From NCBI GenBank assembly GCA_964651475.1, contig CAZYXV010000015.1:44400-108399 (forward strand): a stretch of DNA of 64,000 nt. Direction: 5' to 3'. The DNA comes from JBGSMF01 sp964651475 (GTDB lineage Bacteria > Chloroflexota > Anaerolineae > Fen-1058). Made by a program: the position numbers and the translations under genes. The notes beneath the pieces were generated by a model. It was not told the origin of the DNA. It saw only the letters and a list, made by a program, of their open reading frames with translations, and did not search any database. How positions within the stretch are numbered: the stretch's first letter is position 1; each line of letters opens with the position of its first letter. Positions 1 to 8,415 of this stretch are shown piece by piece.

Positions 1-709
1 GCTGCATCTCATCGGATGAGGGAAAAGACAAATCGGGCAGCGCGGGCAAATCGGCCAGTCGTTTGCTCTCGCGCACTGCTCGCAGCACACGGTAGCGCGG
101 TGCATCATCAGGTGAGAGATAATGGATGTCGTGTGTGGCCACGGTTTGCAGGCCGAGGCGGCTGGCCAGTGATTGCAAAGCGGCACACCTGGTGGCATCA
201 TCTTCTTTGATGATTTGAAGCTCGATGAAGAAACAGTCAAACAGATTGGCTAACTTGCGAACGACGGATTCTGCAAGTGATGTATCGCCAGCGCGCAAGG
301 CCGCGTCGAGCGAACCTGTGTGTCCACCAAACAAAGCGACCAGTCCATCAGCATGATCGGTCATGTCATCAATATTCAAACCGCGTGCCAGCGCTGCTTC
401 GCGGTCGGGCGCAGCTTGCAGGCGCGTGACCAATCGGCACAGGGTAGCATAGCCGGCAAGGTTCTGGGCCAAGAGAACAATGGAATGTCCGTCGGCGAGG
501 GTCAACTCGACGCCGATGATGGGCTGGAGATTGGCCGCGCGGCAACAGGCTATAAACTCGATTGCGCCGTACAGTGCGTTAGTGTCGGTCAGCGCGATGG
601 CGGGGAGGTCGTGAGCGCAAACCCAATCCACAAGCTGCTGGATGGAGGGGACGCCATCAAGCAGGCTCCAATGGGAGTGAAGGTGAAGTGGGATGATGGG
701 CACAGCCAT
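1..709 (-). CDS. dnaE: DNA polymerase III alpha subunit, N-terminal PHP domain (partial)
   Basis: Reading leftward from an ATG at 709 the frame stays open to the window edge, so this is the first 236 codons of a longer gene. It starts MAVPIIPLHLHSHWSLLDG, the HxHSxxSxLDG opening of the PHP domain of bacterial replicative polymerase alpha subunits. It continues with ALTDTNALYGAIEF and LQPIIGVELTL, both classic DnaE PHP motifs, and VATHDIHYLSPDD further on. The usual TDH is TDT here, so one PHP metal ligand is changed. The protein would synthesise DNA. Whether it is the main DnaE or an error-prone DnaE2/ImuC-type paralogue cannot be decided because the polymerase core is outside the window. Confidence 0.85.
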   Translation of the reverse strand, partial: MAVPIIPLHLHSHWSLLDGVPSIQQLVDWVCAHDLPAIALTDTNALYGAIEFIACCRAANLQPIIGVELTLADGHSIVLLAQNLAGYATLCRLVTRLQAAPDREAALARGLNIDDMTDHADGLVALFGGHTGSLDAALRAGDTSLAESVVRKLANLFDCFFIELQIIKEDDATRCAALQSLASRLGLQTVATHDIHYLSPDDAPRYRVLRAVRESKRLADLPALPDLSFPSSDEMQ

Positions 710-727
710 GGTTACTTTTAAACCACC

Positions 728-1231
728 TCAGACCCCGATGGTGATCCACTGACTGAGAGCATCGATGACTGGGTCGAAAGCGCCACGGGTCGTGATGTCG
801 GCGTATACCAGGCTGGCGATGACCAGCAGGCCATACGTTATAGCATTGCTCAACAAGACAACGCGCCAAAGGCTCGGTGGTGCACAATCCTTCAAGGCCT
901 TTTTGAGAACGAGGAACTCGAGGAGTACAGTGACTAGAAACCCGCTCAGCAATTCGAGCGCCCAGACCGTGAGCGAAAAGTCAAAACTCGACGACAACAG
1001 AACCAGTTCCACTACGGCCATGCCCAGGCCGGCCAAGGTCGAGACGGCATTGGCAGCAGTGGCCACTGCCAGTGCTTTGGCAAACGATTGCTTGAGGCAA
1101 CGGGCGATTAGGCCGCCTTCTATGAGAATGATGGGGATAATGAGCAGAACACTCACTATTGACTTGTTCGCCACAAAAGGAATGCCAGCATTCGCAAGGA
1201 TATTGTGGGCTGGCATAATTTCCTCTATCAT
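728..1231 (-). CDS. hydrophobic multi-pass membrane protein
   Basis: A 167-aa protein with about four to five hydrophobic segments (for example around SIVSVLLIIPIILIEGGLIA, AANAVSTLAGLGMAVVELVLL, LLSGFLVTVLLEFLVL and VVLLSNAITYGLLVIASLVY). The start chosen, MIEEIM, gives an ATGA four-base overlap with the stop of the upstream hydrolase at 1228-1231, the coupling seen elsewhere in this region. A longer in-frame start at 1249 would reach further into the hydrolase gene. No family is recognised, and the function is unknown beyond an inner-membrane location. Confidence 0.75.
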   Translation of the reverse strand: MIEEIMPAHNILANAGIPFVANKSIVSVLLIIPIILIEGGLIARCLKQSFAKALAVATAANAVSTLAGLGMAVVELVLLSSSFDFSLTVWALELLSGFLVTVLLEFLVLKKALKDCAPPSLWRVVLLSNAITYGLLVIASLVYADITTRGAFDPVIDALSQWITIGV

Positions 1232-1854
1232 AGCGCTTCTCCCAGCCAATCGGCGACTTGTGTTCCGACCCGGCTCTCATATCCAGCGAAAAAGTGATCT
1301 GTGCCTTGAATGACGTGCAAGGTCTTGGGCGGTTTGAGCCGCGCCACATATTTGTCCATTGCACATGGCGGTGCCCAGGCGTCGCGCTCACCTGCAATAA
1401 ACAGCTTGGGGCGTGTGTCATCATCCAAGAAGGGATCAGTATAGTGGTCTTGCACCAGCGCAATGCCAACCAATCGTCTCACTCGTATATCGCGCGCGGC
1501 GTGGTGCAGCCCGACCTGTGCGCCAAACGAATAGCCAATCACGGCGACGTGGTTGGGTTCTGCCTCTTTGCCCTCCAGCAAGAAATCCAATGCGCCGGCC
1601 ACGTCGTCCATTTCGCCGCGTCCCTTATCAAATGCGCCGCGAAAGTTAAAGCGCAGCGCCGCCCACTGTTGCTTGACCAGCACCCGACATACAGCCACTA
1701 CAACATTATTGTCCATCGTCCCGCCCATTTGCGGATGGGGATGGCACACCACAGCATAACCACGCGGGGCAGAAGCATCCGGCAAGTGCAAGACGCCTTG
1801 CAAGCGTGGGCCGCCATTGGCGGCGGGAAAAGTTACAGGTTGTGTATCAGGCAT
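1228..1854 (-). CDS. alpha/beta hydrolase (COG2945-like)
   Basis: A 208-aa single-domain alpha/beta hydrolase. It has the CHPHPQMGG oxyanion-hole segment near residue 37, the nucleophile elbow GYSFGA with Ser near residue 109, an acid loop AGERDAW and a catalytic His in GTDHFF near residue 190. This set and length match the small hydrolases typified by COG2945. The substrate is unknown. It sits in a minus-strand pair with the membrane protein downstream (ATGA overlap), so the two are probably translated together. Confidence 0.85.
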   Translation of the reverse strand: MPDTQPVTFPAANGGPRLQGVLHLPDASAPRGYAVVCHPHPQMGGTMDNNVVVAVCRVLVKQQWAALRFNFRGAFDKGRGEMDDVAGALDFLLEGKEAEPNHVAVIGYSFGAQVGLHHAARDIRVRRLVGIALVQDHYTDPFLDDDTRPKLFIAGERDAWAPPCAMDKYVARLKPPKTLHVIQGTDHFFAGYESRVGTQVADWLGEAL

Positions 1855-1931
1855 TTTGCCCTCGTGCGATTGAATAGTTCAAATTGCAAGTCTGGAATGA
1901 ATTAGGCGAGTTTCATTTGCCTTTTTGTCCT

Positions 1932-2894
1932 CTACAATGAGACTATGATTTCCCTACTATCCATGTACCACGCGACCCAACTCAACCCTCCCAGCAGCGC
2001 CGCTAGTTGGGGCAAGACCAGCCACCATGGCGCATCGCTGTACCACTGCGGGATAGCCGGCAGGGCGACAATGCCCAAGAGTAAAAGGTGTAACAGGTAC
2101 AGCAACAGCGGATTCTTGCCCCAGGCCGACAGCAGCGGCAGGCGAAAGTGCAAGTGATTGGCAAACAGGCGAACGAGTGAAAACAATGTGCCGCTGACCC
2201 CCAGGCTAATCAGCACATAACTGGCCGAGACGCGGTTCTTGCTGATAGGCACCCACATGGACAATCCAATCCCCACCGCCAACGTCAGAACTGTCACTAG
2301 CCAGGCCCATCGCGGCTCGGGCGAATCGAGAAACAGGTCAGCCAACACAGTTGCCAGGATCAGCATGGCAGCCCAGCTCAAAGAACCAGGCAAGCCGCCG
2401 TGGGGCGAGTGCAACACCGCCTGCAGCCAATAGCGATCCAATAGCGCCTGGTAGCCCCCTAACAGCGCCAACCCAATGCCCGCTCTGGGCAAGACTGGCA
2501 GACGAATAACAGGCAACGTCAGCAAACCCGCCACGCCAATCGCCTGCAACACACCCCAGTTAAAGCCGCCAGGGTTGAACCCGAGCAGGATTTCGCCTGC
2601 GCCAATCAACGCGCCAATGCCGACCAGCGTCAGAAAACGCCGGACAAAATGCTCCACGGTTCTACCCCATCCATCGCGGCTGATTCTGCGCCGCGCCGAG
2701 AGGCCATACGTCAACCCTATGGCAAAGATGAACAAAGGCGCGACCAAATCAACCACAGTCAGGCCAGTGTCAGGGGCGTGCTTCAACCAGGCGGGAACAA
2801 GCCTGACGTCGGCGAGATAGTTGGCCAGCACCATCAGCAGAATCGCCAGCCCACGCAAGTGGTCAACCGACTCGAGACGAGACGATAGGCTCAA
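1932..2894 (-). CDS. HGSNAT-like membrane acyltransferase (DUF1624 family)
   Basis: A 320-aa protein with about nine to ten membrane segments. The N-terminal SVDHLRGLAILLMVLANYLAD resembles the R(G)xxxxxMxxVN segment of heparan-alpha-glucosaminide N-acetyltransferase-like proteins (COG4299/DUF1624), followed by DLVAPLFIFAIGLTYGLS. The conserved DxAFPxF-type stretch is represented by DLVAPLFIF. Family members are predicted to move acyl groups across the membrane onto sugars, but no substrate can be inferred here. The start lies in a four-base overlap with the 62-aa membrane protein upstream, so the two form an operon. Confidence 0.75.
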   Translation of the reverse strand: MSLSSRLESVDHLRGLAILLMVLANYLADVRLVPAWLKHAPDTGLTVVDLVAPLFIFAIGLTYGLSARRRISRDGWGRTVEHFVRRFLTLVGIGALIGAGEILLGFNPGGFNWGVLQAIGVAGLLTLPVIRLPVLPRAGIGLALLGGYQALLDRYWLQAVLHSPHGGLPGSLSWAAMLILATVLADLFLDSPEPRWAWLVTVLTLAVGIGLSMWVPISKNRVSASYVLISLGVSGTLFSLVRLFANHLHFRLPLLSAWGKNPLLLYLLHLLLLGIVALPAIPQWYSDAPWWLVLPQLAALLGGLSWVAWYMDSREIIVSL

Positions 2895-3079
2895 GACTGC
2901 AACTGCCGCAGCAATTCCCGGTTGTGAGCCAGAACGCGCAACAGCGCCACCAGCAAGGCAATGGCCACAATGCCCAACATGATCGCGCCGATGGTGTCTT
3001 GCTGATGAATAGTCACGGGGTTATAATGCTCGCATTGGACTGGTTCTTCTTCCATAAGGTCTTGTTGTTCTTCTGCCAT
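2891..3079 (-). CDS. small single-pass membrane protein
   Basis: A 62-aa protein with an acidic N-terminus (MAEEQQDLMEEEP), one strong hydrophobic helix (IGAIMLGIVAIALLVALL) and a basic C-terminal tail. Its stop overlaps the start of the DUF1624-like gene by four bases, which supports real translation and a shared operon. No family is recognised. It may be an accessory subunit of the acyltransferase-like protein; this is inference. Confidence 0.65.
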   Translation of the reverse strand: MAEEQQDLMEEEPVQCEHYNPVTIHQQDTIGAIMLGIVAIALLVALLRVLAHNRELLRQLQS

Positions 3080-3155
3080 TGGGTTACTCCTGATTGTAAT
3101 GTTAGCAAGCTACTCGCCATGCGTAATTCCTCAAACAACTCTACCAATTTCGACT

Positions 3156-3677
3156 CTATCGGCCAAGTTTTGTCGCCAGATTGCTCGCCCAGGCGCGAAT
3201 GGCTTCCCAGTCACGAACGTCACTGGCGGGCGCGTCGTGCAAGGGGCTGGCGGGCAGCACTTTTAGCAAACTATCAGGGAAACGCAGTCTGGCCGGGTCA
3301 TACTTGCCGCCAAACACCTCGGCAGCGACCGGTTTGAGCCAGGGGTACTTGCCCAGCTCCTGGTCAAGTTGGGCGCGCACTTGTGGGCTTTTCAGTTCCT
3401 CCGTGCGCGTCGGGCCGAGCGCGAAAATGGCTACGGGTCGCTCTGCCAACGCTGCCTGGTGCTGCTTCAGAAAACGCTGCGCGTCCTTGAGCCAACTGCC
3501 GATGTAAAGCGGCGCACCTAACACCACGGCGCGGTAGCTTGCCAGGTCGCGCACTTGCCGCGCAAGCTTGACCTCTACCTTCAATCCACACTCGCGCAGC
3601 GTCGCCGCAATTCGTTCGGCAACCTCCTGCGTTGAGCCATAACGGGTGGCATAAGCGACAAGAATAGAGTCTGACAT
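3156..3677 (-). CDS. flavodoxin-domain protein (HemG/protoporphyrinogen oxidase-like)
   Basis: A 173-aa protein opening MSDSILVAYATRYGSTQEVAERIA, the T-x-x-G-S-T-x-x-x-A phosphate-binding loop of flavodoxins that holds FMN. It continues with YRAVVLGAPLYIGSW, as in menaquinone-dependent protoporphyrinogen oxidase (HemG)-like flavodoxins. The ATG at 3677 follows a perfect AGGAGG, whereas an in-frame GTG at 3701 overlaps the upstream stop (GTGA) and has no such site. It follows an alpha/beta hydrolase gene in the same direction. Its redox partner is unknown. Confidence 0.85.
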   Translation of the reverse strand: MSDSILVAYATRYGSTQEVAERIAATLRECGLKVEVKLARQVRDLASYRAVVLGAPLYIGSWLKDAQRFLKQHQAALAERPVAIFALGPTRTEELKSPQVRAQLDQELGKYPWLKPVAAEVFGGKYDPARLRFPDSLLKVLPASPLHDAPASDVRDWEAIRAWASNLATKLGR

Positions 3678-3697
3678 GGGGACCTCCTCTTTGAAAA

Positions 3698-4579
3698 TCA
3701 CATTGTCTCTTTTAGAAAACGCTCGCAGCGCTCGTTCAAGTATGCGTGATAGCGCGCCGGCAGGTAGTGCGTGGCGCCGGGAATTATCTCGGCTGCCGCC
3801 AAATTGGGAAACACCTCACGGGCGCGTCTGACCACTTGCTCGGCCGGGAATAGACCATCCTTTTCCGCTGCAATGACACAAGTGGGCGCTTGGAAACGAG
3901 CCAGTTCTTCGTGTCTCACGTTGCGCGGCATGTCTGTCTCGATGCGCACGCGGCGAAAAACGGCTTGCGTTATTTCAAGCACTTGATCGTCAATTGGCTC
4001 CTCCTTGAACATCGGCCACAAGATGCGCTTCAATCGCCCAGGCGTTGGCGCAAGATGGTAAAGTCCCAACCACACAAGCATGTATGCCATGGTGCCAAAC
4101 GGGATAGACACCAGGCCAGAGGGAATGAACAACACCGCTTTGCCGATACGTTCCGGCGCATAGACGGCCGCCCGCAGGAGGATGCCGGCTCCGTAGGACC
4201 CTCCCAGACACGGCGGCTGTTGCAGGCCAAGCGCATCCAACACGTCTACCAACCACTGCCCATAGCTATCATCGTGCGGCGAGAGTCGGACTGGCGCGCT
4301 CTTGCCCGGGTGGCCGATGGTATCCGGCGCGAACACGCGATAGCTTTCAATCAGCCCTCGCAGCCAACCGAGCGTTATCGGGCTGGTGGTATTGCCGCCT
4401 TGTAACACGACAAGCGGCGGCGCGGCCTGCGGTCCCAGCGCCAGCACGTGAGTAGGCCCGAAGCGCGTATTCACCATGCGGCTTTCGTAGGGTAATTTCA
4501 GCCGCGCCAATTGCCGGTCGTAGATGGCATGAATCTCGGCCTCTCCCTCGGGAGTATGATAAATGGATTTTGTTGGCAT
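3698..4579 (-). CDS. alpha/beta hydrolase fold protein
   Basis: A 293-aa alpha/beta hydrolase. It shows PLVVLQGGNTTSP (oxyanion region), VFAPDTIGHPGKS, the nucleophile elbow GGSYGAG with Ser near residue 145, AAEKDGLFP carrying the acid, and a C-terminal PGATHYLP with the catalytic His. The 3' end overlaps a possible GTG start of the flavodoxin gene by four bases. The substrate is unknown. Typical members are esterases or C-C hydrolases. Confidence 0.85.
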   Translation of the reverse strand: MPTKSIYHTPEGEAEIHAIYDRQLARLKLPYESRMVNTRFGPTHVLALGPQAAPPLVVLQGGNTTSPITLGWLRGLIESYRVFAPDTIGHPGKSAPVRLSPHDDSYGQWLVDVLDALGLQQPPCLGGSYGAGILLRAAVYAPERIGKAVLFIPSGLVSIPFGTMAYMLVWLGLYHLAPTPGRLKRILWPMFKEEPIDDQVLEITQAVFRRVRIETDMPRNVRHEELARFQAPTCVIAAEKDGLFPAEQVVRRAREVFPNLAAAEIIPGATHYLPARYHAYLNERCERFLKETM

Positions 4580-4618
4580 AATTAAACGCTCGCTCCTGAT
4601 TCTATCAGTCTAAAACCA

Positions 4619-7603
4619 TTAAGCATTTTGCCCTCGCGCGCTTTCGAGCAGTTCAAACACCGGTTCCAGACCCTCGATGCCTGCTTTGCGAATCAACTCC
4701 AGATCGCTGATGGCATCCCCCACGACGCCAGCCGCAGAGGTAATTTCCAGCGCGCGGCGGTATTCGGCCAGCGCGGGGGCAAGCAACTCGGCGCATTGGC
4801 TGGCATCGGCCCAGCGTAGATCGCAGACGGCTTGACCAACCAGGGCTGTTGCAAGGGTATATTGCGCTTCGTACCAACAATTGGCCTTGGTCAGCAAGGT
4901 CTGGCAATGAGCAATCAAGTCCGCGAATGCTTGCCCAGCCGCTGTATCATGTTGGCACAACAGAATAATGCCCAATGCCAGTGCAGCGTGATAATTGGTC
5001 TCCATCACGTTGGATGCAAGCGCTTCCCGCAAATATCTGGCAGCATCGAAAAGATTTCCCGCAACCAAGAGCACTTTGCCCAGGCCATATAACCTGTGAC
5101 TCTTTCCTCTGGAATCTCTAACTTCATGAGTAATGGCTAGGGCTTGCCTATGAAGCTCGATGGCCTTTTCAAATTTCCCCAAGTTGCAATAGGCAATACC
5201 CAAGCGATGCAGCCAAACACCTTCAAATCGGCGGTCTCCGGTCTGTTGAGCAATAGATAGAGCTTCTTTGCATAACTCAATGGTTTGTCCAACCTGCCCC
5301 AAAGCTGAGTAGGCTGTACCCAAATAACCCAATTGACGACCTTCTACTCGGCGATGACCAATACTGCGAGCAATGAATAATGCTTCTTCGTGGAATTCGA
5401 GTGCCTGTCTAAATTGCCCTAAATGTCGGCAGGCAACACCCAATCGCCCCAGGTGAACCCCCTCAGCCCAACGGTCCCCAACCTCACGCGAGATGAGCAG
5501 GGCAGTTTCATAGAATGTAATAGCTTGATTGATCAACCCTAGGGCACGACATGTGTTACCCAGGTTCCCAAGCTCAGATCCTTCCCGCCGACGATCACCA
5601 ATTTCACGATAAATAGCTAGTGCCTGCTCATACAATTCTGTAGCCTGCTCAAAGTGCCCAAGATCGTGACAGGCGCTGCCCAAATCGCCAAGCCAAACGC
5701 CTTCCCTTCGACGATCACCCGTTTCGCGGGCAATATCTAGCGCCTGCGTATAAATCCCGATTGCTTGTTCGGGCTGCCCCAAGTCACGATAGGCGCTGCC
5801 AAGGTTTCCGAGCCAAACACCCTCGCCTTGGCGTTCACCTATCTCACGTGCGATAAAAACAGCCTGCTGGTAGAGGTCTAGGGCTCGTCTGACCTCTCCC
5901 AAGGCATGATAAGCCAGCCCTAAGCTTCCCAAGTTTGCTGCTTGTAAGTCCATTTTTACCAGGCACCCTCGAAGCTTTTCCCGGAGTTCGGCTAGTAAGT
6001 TACAATGGCCCCACATAAACAGGTAGTCAAAATCCAGAGGATTCAATAGTTGGCAAGCATTATCATAATCTCCAGCGCGAACATGGTGCCGGAACTCTGC
6101 TAACTGTGGAGCCAAATCCTCTATGGTTTTCCACTCGCTTTCCGGCTTGCGAATGCTGGCGTAGAAATCAGCCGCGCGCAGCTCCAAGTTGCGCCGATTG
6201 TATTTGTCCGGTTCTTCATCGTCAGACAAGTGCTGATACGCATACTCGCGGTCAATCGGATGCAGACTGTACGCACCAGTGGTGCGATTGGCGCTCACAA
6301 AGTAGCTGTTGGCCAACCGTCGCAAGCATCCCCGCACATCCAAATTCGGGCACCAGGGATACAGCAGGTAAGCAATCGCGGTTTCTTCTATCGGGCAATC
6401 AAATACTGCCAGGGCTTCCATCACGCGCCGTTCATTCTCTCCCAGGCGATGATAGCTGGCAGCCACCAGGCTCTCGACAACTTGCTCGCCAAACAAACTC
6501 GCGTCGGCCAACAAGCGCGGCAGGTTGGCGGTGGGATCGGCCTGCAAAATGCCGGCGATAATTTCAAGCGCGCGCGGGATGCCGCCAGTAAGCTGCACAG
6601 CGCGGCGCAAATCGCTTTCGGTCGCGTCGCGCAAGCCAAGCTCGCCTGATGGGTCAAGTTCGCGCAACAGGGCTATTGCTTCATCTTCAGGCAACCCCTC
6701 ACGCAGAGGAATGTGGCGCGCATTGCGCAATGCGGCAGAGGCCACCTGCACCTGTTCGCGTGAAGTGGCAATCAACCGCGCGCCGCCGGGTTGGGTCAGG
6801 CAACATTCAACAAACAAACGCAGCCCCTCATCCGCAATCGTGCCATCCGGGGACAGGTGATCTTCGAGATTATCCAGGAGGATGAGATACAGCCCATCCT
6901 GCATCGTTTCCAATAGATATTCAACTTTGGCAACCAGGGGAATTTCGCCGCTAGCCCAGCGCGCCGTCAGCCTGCTTGCGGCTGGCTCGCCAAGCATACG
7001 CCCAACGTCGGTATAGATGCGCTCCAGGCTGAGACCCGTGCTGCGTGCGCTGAGGTAGAGGATACCGGACACCTGGTTTTTCTCCAACAGCCAGGTGTCT
7101 TCCAAATCAGCCAGCACGCGGCTGGCCAGGGCCGTCTTGCCCATCCCGCCGCGCCCAACAATGCTCACCAGTCGCACATTGCCTTGCGCCAGGTGCGTGC
7201 ATAGCTCTTGCATCTCGCGCACGCGGTCTTTGAAGGTGTGTGTCACGTCCAGCGGGCGCAGGTTAACCACACGCTGCCGCTCGCGCCGCTCGCGGCGAAG
7301 CTGGTCAGCCTGGTCGCGCCGGGCGCGATAGTCGGCCATGCGGTCATCCAGGTAGGTCTGTGACCAATCCACGTCCGGGCGCAGACGTCGGCCAATCTCT
7401 AGCAATGCAGGGATTTGGTTACGGCGCTCGAGATGCGCCACCAGTTCACGCGCCTTGTTGGCTTTGCCCTCGGCCGGCAGGCCATCGTAATCTACACCCA
7501 GGTCAAAGCATAGCGTGCGCAACTCGCCCTCGTTAAAGTGGTCAACAAGCAGTTGGCGCAGTTGCGCCAGTTCTTCTAGCGGTGTTTTGATTTGTTGGTT
7601 CAC
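4619..7603 (-). CDS. STAND/NLR-like ATPase: effector-associated domain, NB-ARC, TPR array
   Basis: A protein of about 994 aa. Residues 1-75 (LRQLLVDHFNEGELRTLCFD, GLPAEGKANKARELV) match an effector-associated or death-like adaptor domain found on prokaryotic conflict proteins. An NB-ARC NTPase follows, with Walker A GRGGMGKTALA near residue 148 and Walker B YLILLDNLED near 238. A winged-helix region comes next, then about eight TPR units of 40 residues (ALDLYQQAVFIAREIGERQG type, roughly 550-870). Such STAND ATPases sense a signal through the repeats and recruit an effector through the adaptor. I start at the GTG preceded by GGGAGG; an ATG 42 bases upstream is possible. A minus-strand TATAAT lies just upstream. 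No effector gene with the same adaptor is visible nearby. Confidence 0.85.
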   Translation of the reverse strand: MNQQIKTPLEELAQLRQLLVDHFNEGELRTLCFDLGVDYDGLPAEGKANKARELVAHLERRNQIPALLEIGRRLRPDVDWSQTYLDDRMADYRARRDQADQLRRERRERQRVVNLRPLDVTHTFKDRVREMQELCTHLAQGNVRLVSIVGRGGMGKTALASRVLADLEDTWLLEKNQVSGILYLSARSTGLSLERIYTDVGRMLGEPAASRLTARWASGEIPLVAKVEYLLETMQDGLYLILLDNLEDHLSPDGTIADEGLRLFVECCLTQPGGARLIATSREQVQVASAALRNARHIPLREGLPEDEAIALLRELDPSGELGLRDATESDLRRAVQLTGGIPRALEIIAGILQADPTANLPRLLADASLFGEQVVESLVAASYHRLGENERRVMEALAVFDCPIEETAIAYLLYPWCPNLDVRGCLRRLANSYFVSANRTTGAYSLHPIDREYAYQHLSDDEEPDKYNRRNLELRAADFYASIRKPESEWKTIEDLAPQLAEFRHHVRAGDYDNACQLLNPLDFDYLFMWGHCNLLAELREKLRGCLVKMDLQAANLGSLGLAYHALGEVRRALDLYQQAVFIAREIGERQGEGVWLGNLGSAYRDLGQPEQAIGIYTQALDIARETGDRRREGVWLGDLGSACHDLGHFEQATELYEQALAIYREIGDRRREGSELGNLGNTCRALGLINQAITFYETALLISREVGDRWAEGVHLGRLGVACRHLGQFRQALEFHEEALFIARSIGHRRVEGRQLGYLGTAYSALGQVGQTIELCKEALSIAQQTGDRRFEGVWLHRLGIAYCNLGKFEKAIELHRQALAITHEVRDSRGKSHRLYGLGKVLLVAGNLFDAARYLREALASNVMETNYHAALALGIILLCQHDTAAGQAFADLIAHCQTLLTKANCWYEAQYTLATALVGQAVCDLRWADASQCAELLAPALAEYRRALEITSAAGVVGDAISDLELIRKAGIEGLEPVFELLESARGQNA

Positions 7604-7653
7604 GTCAACCTCCCAGGTCTTGGCGTGGATGTTTTGCCCGATCACTGAATGAT

Positions 7654-7659
7654 ATTATA
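7654..7659 (-). promoter_or_regulatory. -10 box upstream of the NB-ARC gene
   Basis: The minus strand reads CATTATAATATC about 50 bases upstream of the chosen GTG start. TATAAT is a perfect -10 hexamer. The matching -35 is weak (TTTGTG at an 18-base spacing), so this is tentative. Confidence 0.35.
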
Positions 7660-7689
7660 ATGGCTTGCCCGTCACAACACAAACTACCC

Positions 7690-7746
7690 AAGCAAAAAGA
7701 GCCTCGCGCCTGCTAATAGCAAAACAGGCTTGAGGCTCTTTGCTTA
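7690..7746 (-). terminator. intrinsic terminator hairpin
   Basis: AAAGAGCCTC (7696-7705) pairs with GAGGCTCTTT (7732-7741), with an inner CCTG/CAGG pairing. Read on the minus strand the stem is followed by TTTTTGCTT. It would stop transcripts coming leftward out of the mobile-like region before the NB-ARC gene. Confidence 0.7.
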
Positions 7747-7756
7747 CAGCCGTCTA

Positions 7757-7966
7757 TCATTCTGCTTGCACTTTCACCTCCTCCGCCGCCGGCTTGAAAC
7801 AAAAGTACATTAGCCAAAAGATCGAGGTGCTTTGACCGCCCAAGAGCGTGCCGGTGAATCCAATCGTGTGAGGCGTGTTGCCGCCAATCACTATTGCGGA
7901 GACTGGAGCAGTCAATGAGGCGCGTCGAAACCAAGCAGTTGAAATCGGCCCATACAGCTTTTCAGG
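7757..7966 (-). other. open C-terminal fragment, possible gene remnant
   Basis: The minus strand is open for about 69 codons ending at 7757, with a hydrophobic end (IGFTGTLLGGQSTSIFWLMY then FCFKPAAEEVKVQAE). It is followed by an intrinsic terminator. There is no ATG and no Shine-Dalgarno for the possible TTG or GTG starts, so I read it as a decayed gene end. It lies opposite an equally weak plus-strand open frame. Confidence 0.2.
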
Positions 7967-8071
7967 CTAATCCCGATGCAGCGCAACTGCTGGCGGTCAT
8001 TCTTGATGATTGGCCTGATGCGCAAGAGGATGTCGAACCACAATCACGACCGGCCGCACCTGGTTTGACAG

Positions 8072-8254
8072 TCAATGACTTGCGCCTGGTGTGCTGGGAG
8101 TATGGGTGGGCGCAGGCAGGCTTTTCTCACGTTGCAGATCGGCCCACACGCCAAAGAAAACGTCCGCCGGCAGGTCTCCATCCCACTCTGACGCCCACGA
8201 GATGTAATCTTGGATTGTCGTTTCAAAACTGGTGTCAATAGCCGGTTGAACCAT
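8072..8254 (-). CDS. small acidic hypothetical protein
   Basis: A 60-aa protein starting MVQPAIDTSFETTIQDYISW, preceded by GGGGAG ten bases upstream. The first 45 residues look protein-like (acidic and aromatic, DGDLPADVFFGVWADLQREK). The last 15 are Pro/Thr-rich and may be a read-out into unrelated sequence, suggesting 3' truncation. No family is recognised. Confidence 0.45.
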   Translation of the reverse strand: MVQPAIDTSFETTIQDYISWASEWDGDLPADVFFGVWADLQREKSLPAPTHTPSTPGASH

Positions 8255-8360
8255 CGTTTACACTCTCCCCTTGCTTGCCTGGCGGCGGCGTACCTTGATG
8301 GTATCGGGTCTCTTGCTTAATTGTACCACTCTATTATCCAGTTCAATCAGAAATAGAAAA

Positions 8361-8393
8361 CAAAAAAGCCCTGACGGATCGTCAGGGCTTTTC
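8361..8393 (-). terminator. intrinsic terminator after the helicase-like gene
   Basis: AAAAGCCCTGAC (8364-8375) pairs perfectly with GTCAGGGCTTTT (8381-8392) around a 5-base loop, followed on the minus strand by TTTTTTG. It lies 23 bases past the stop of the helicase-like gene. Confidence 0.85.
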
Positions 8394-8415
8394 CATATCG
8401 CCAATCTAGCGCCTG

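Noticed and set aside
7894..8241. Plus-strand open frame of 115 codons
   Set aside because: The middle part reads like protein but there is no Shine-Dalgarno. Its 3' half lies opposite a better-supported minus-strand gene (8072-8254), and its 5' part lies opposite another remnant. It may be a fragment but cannot be supported.
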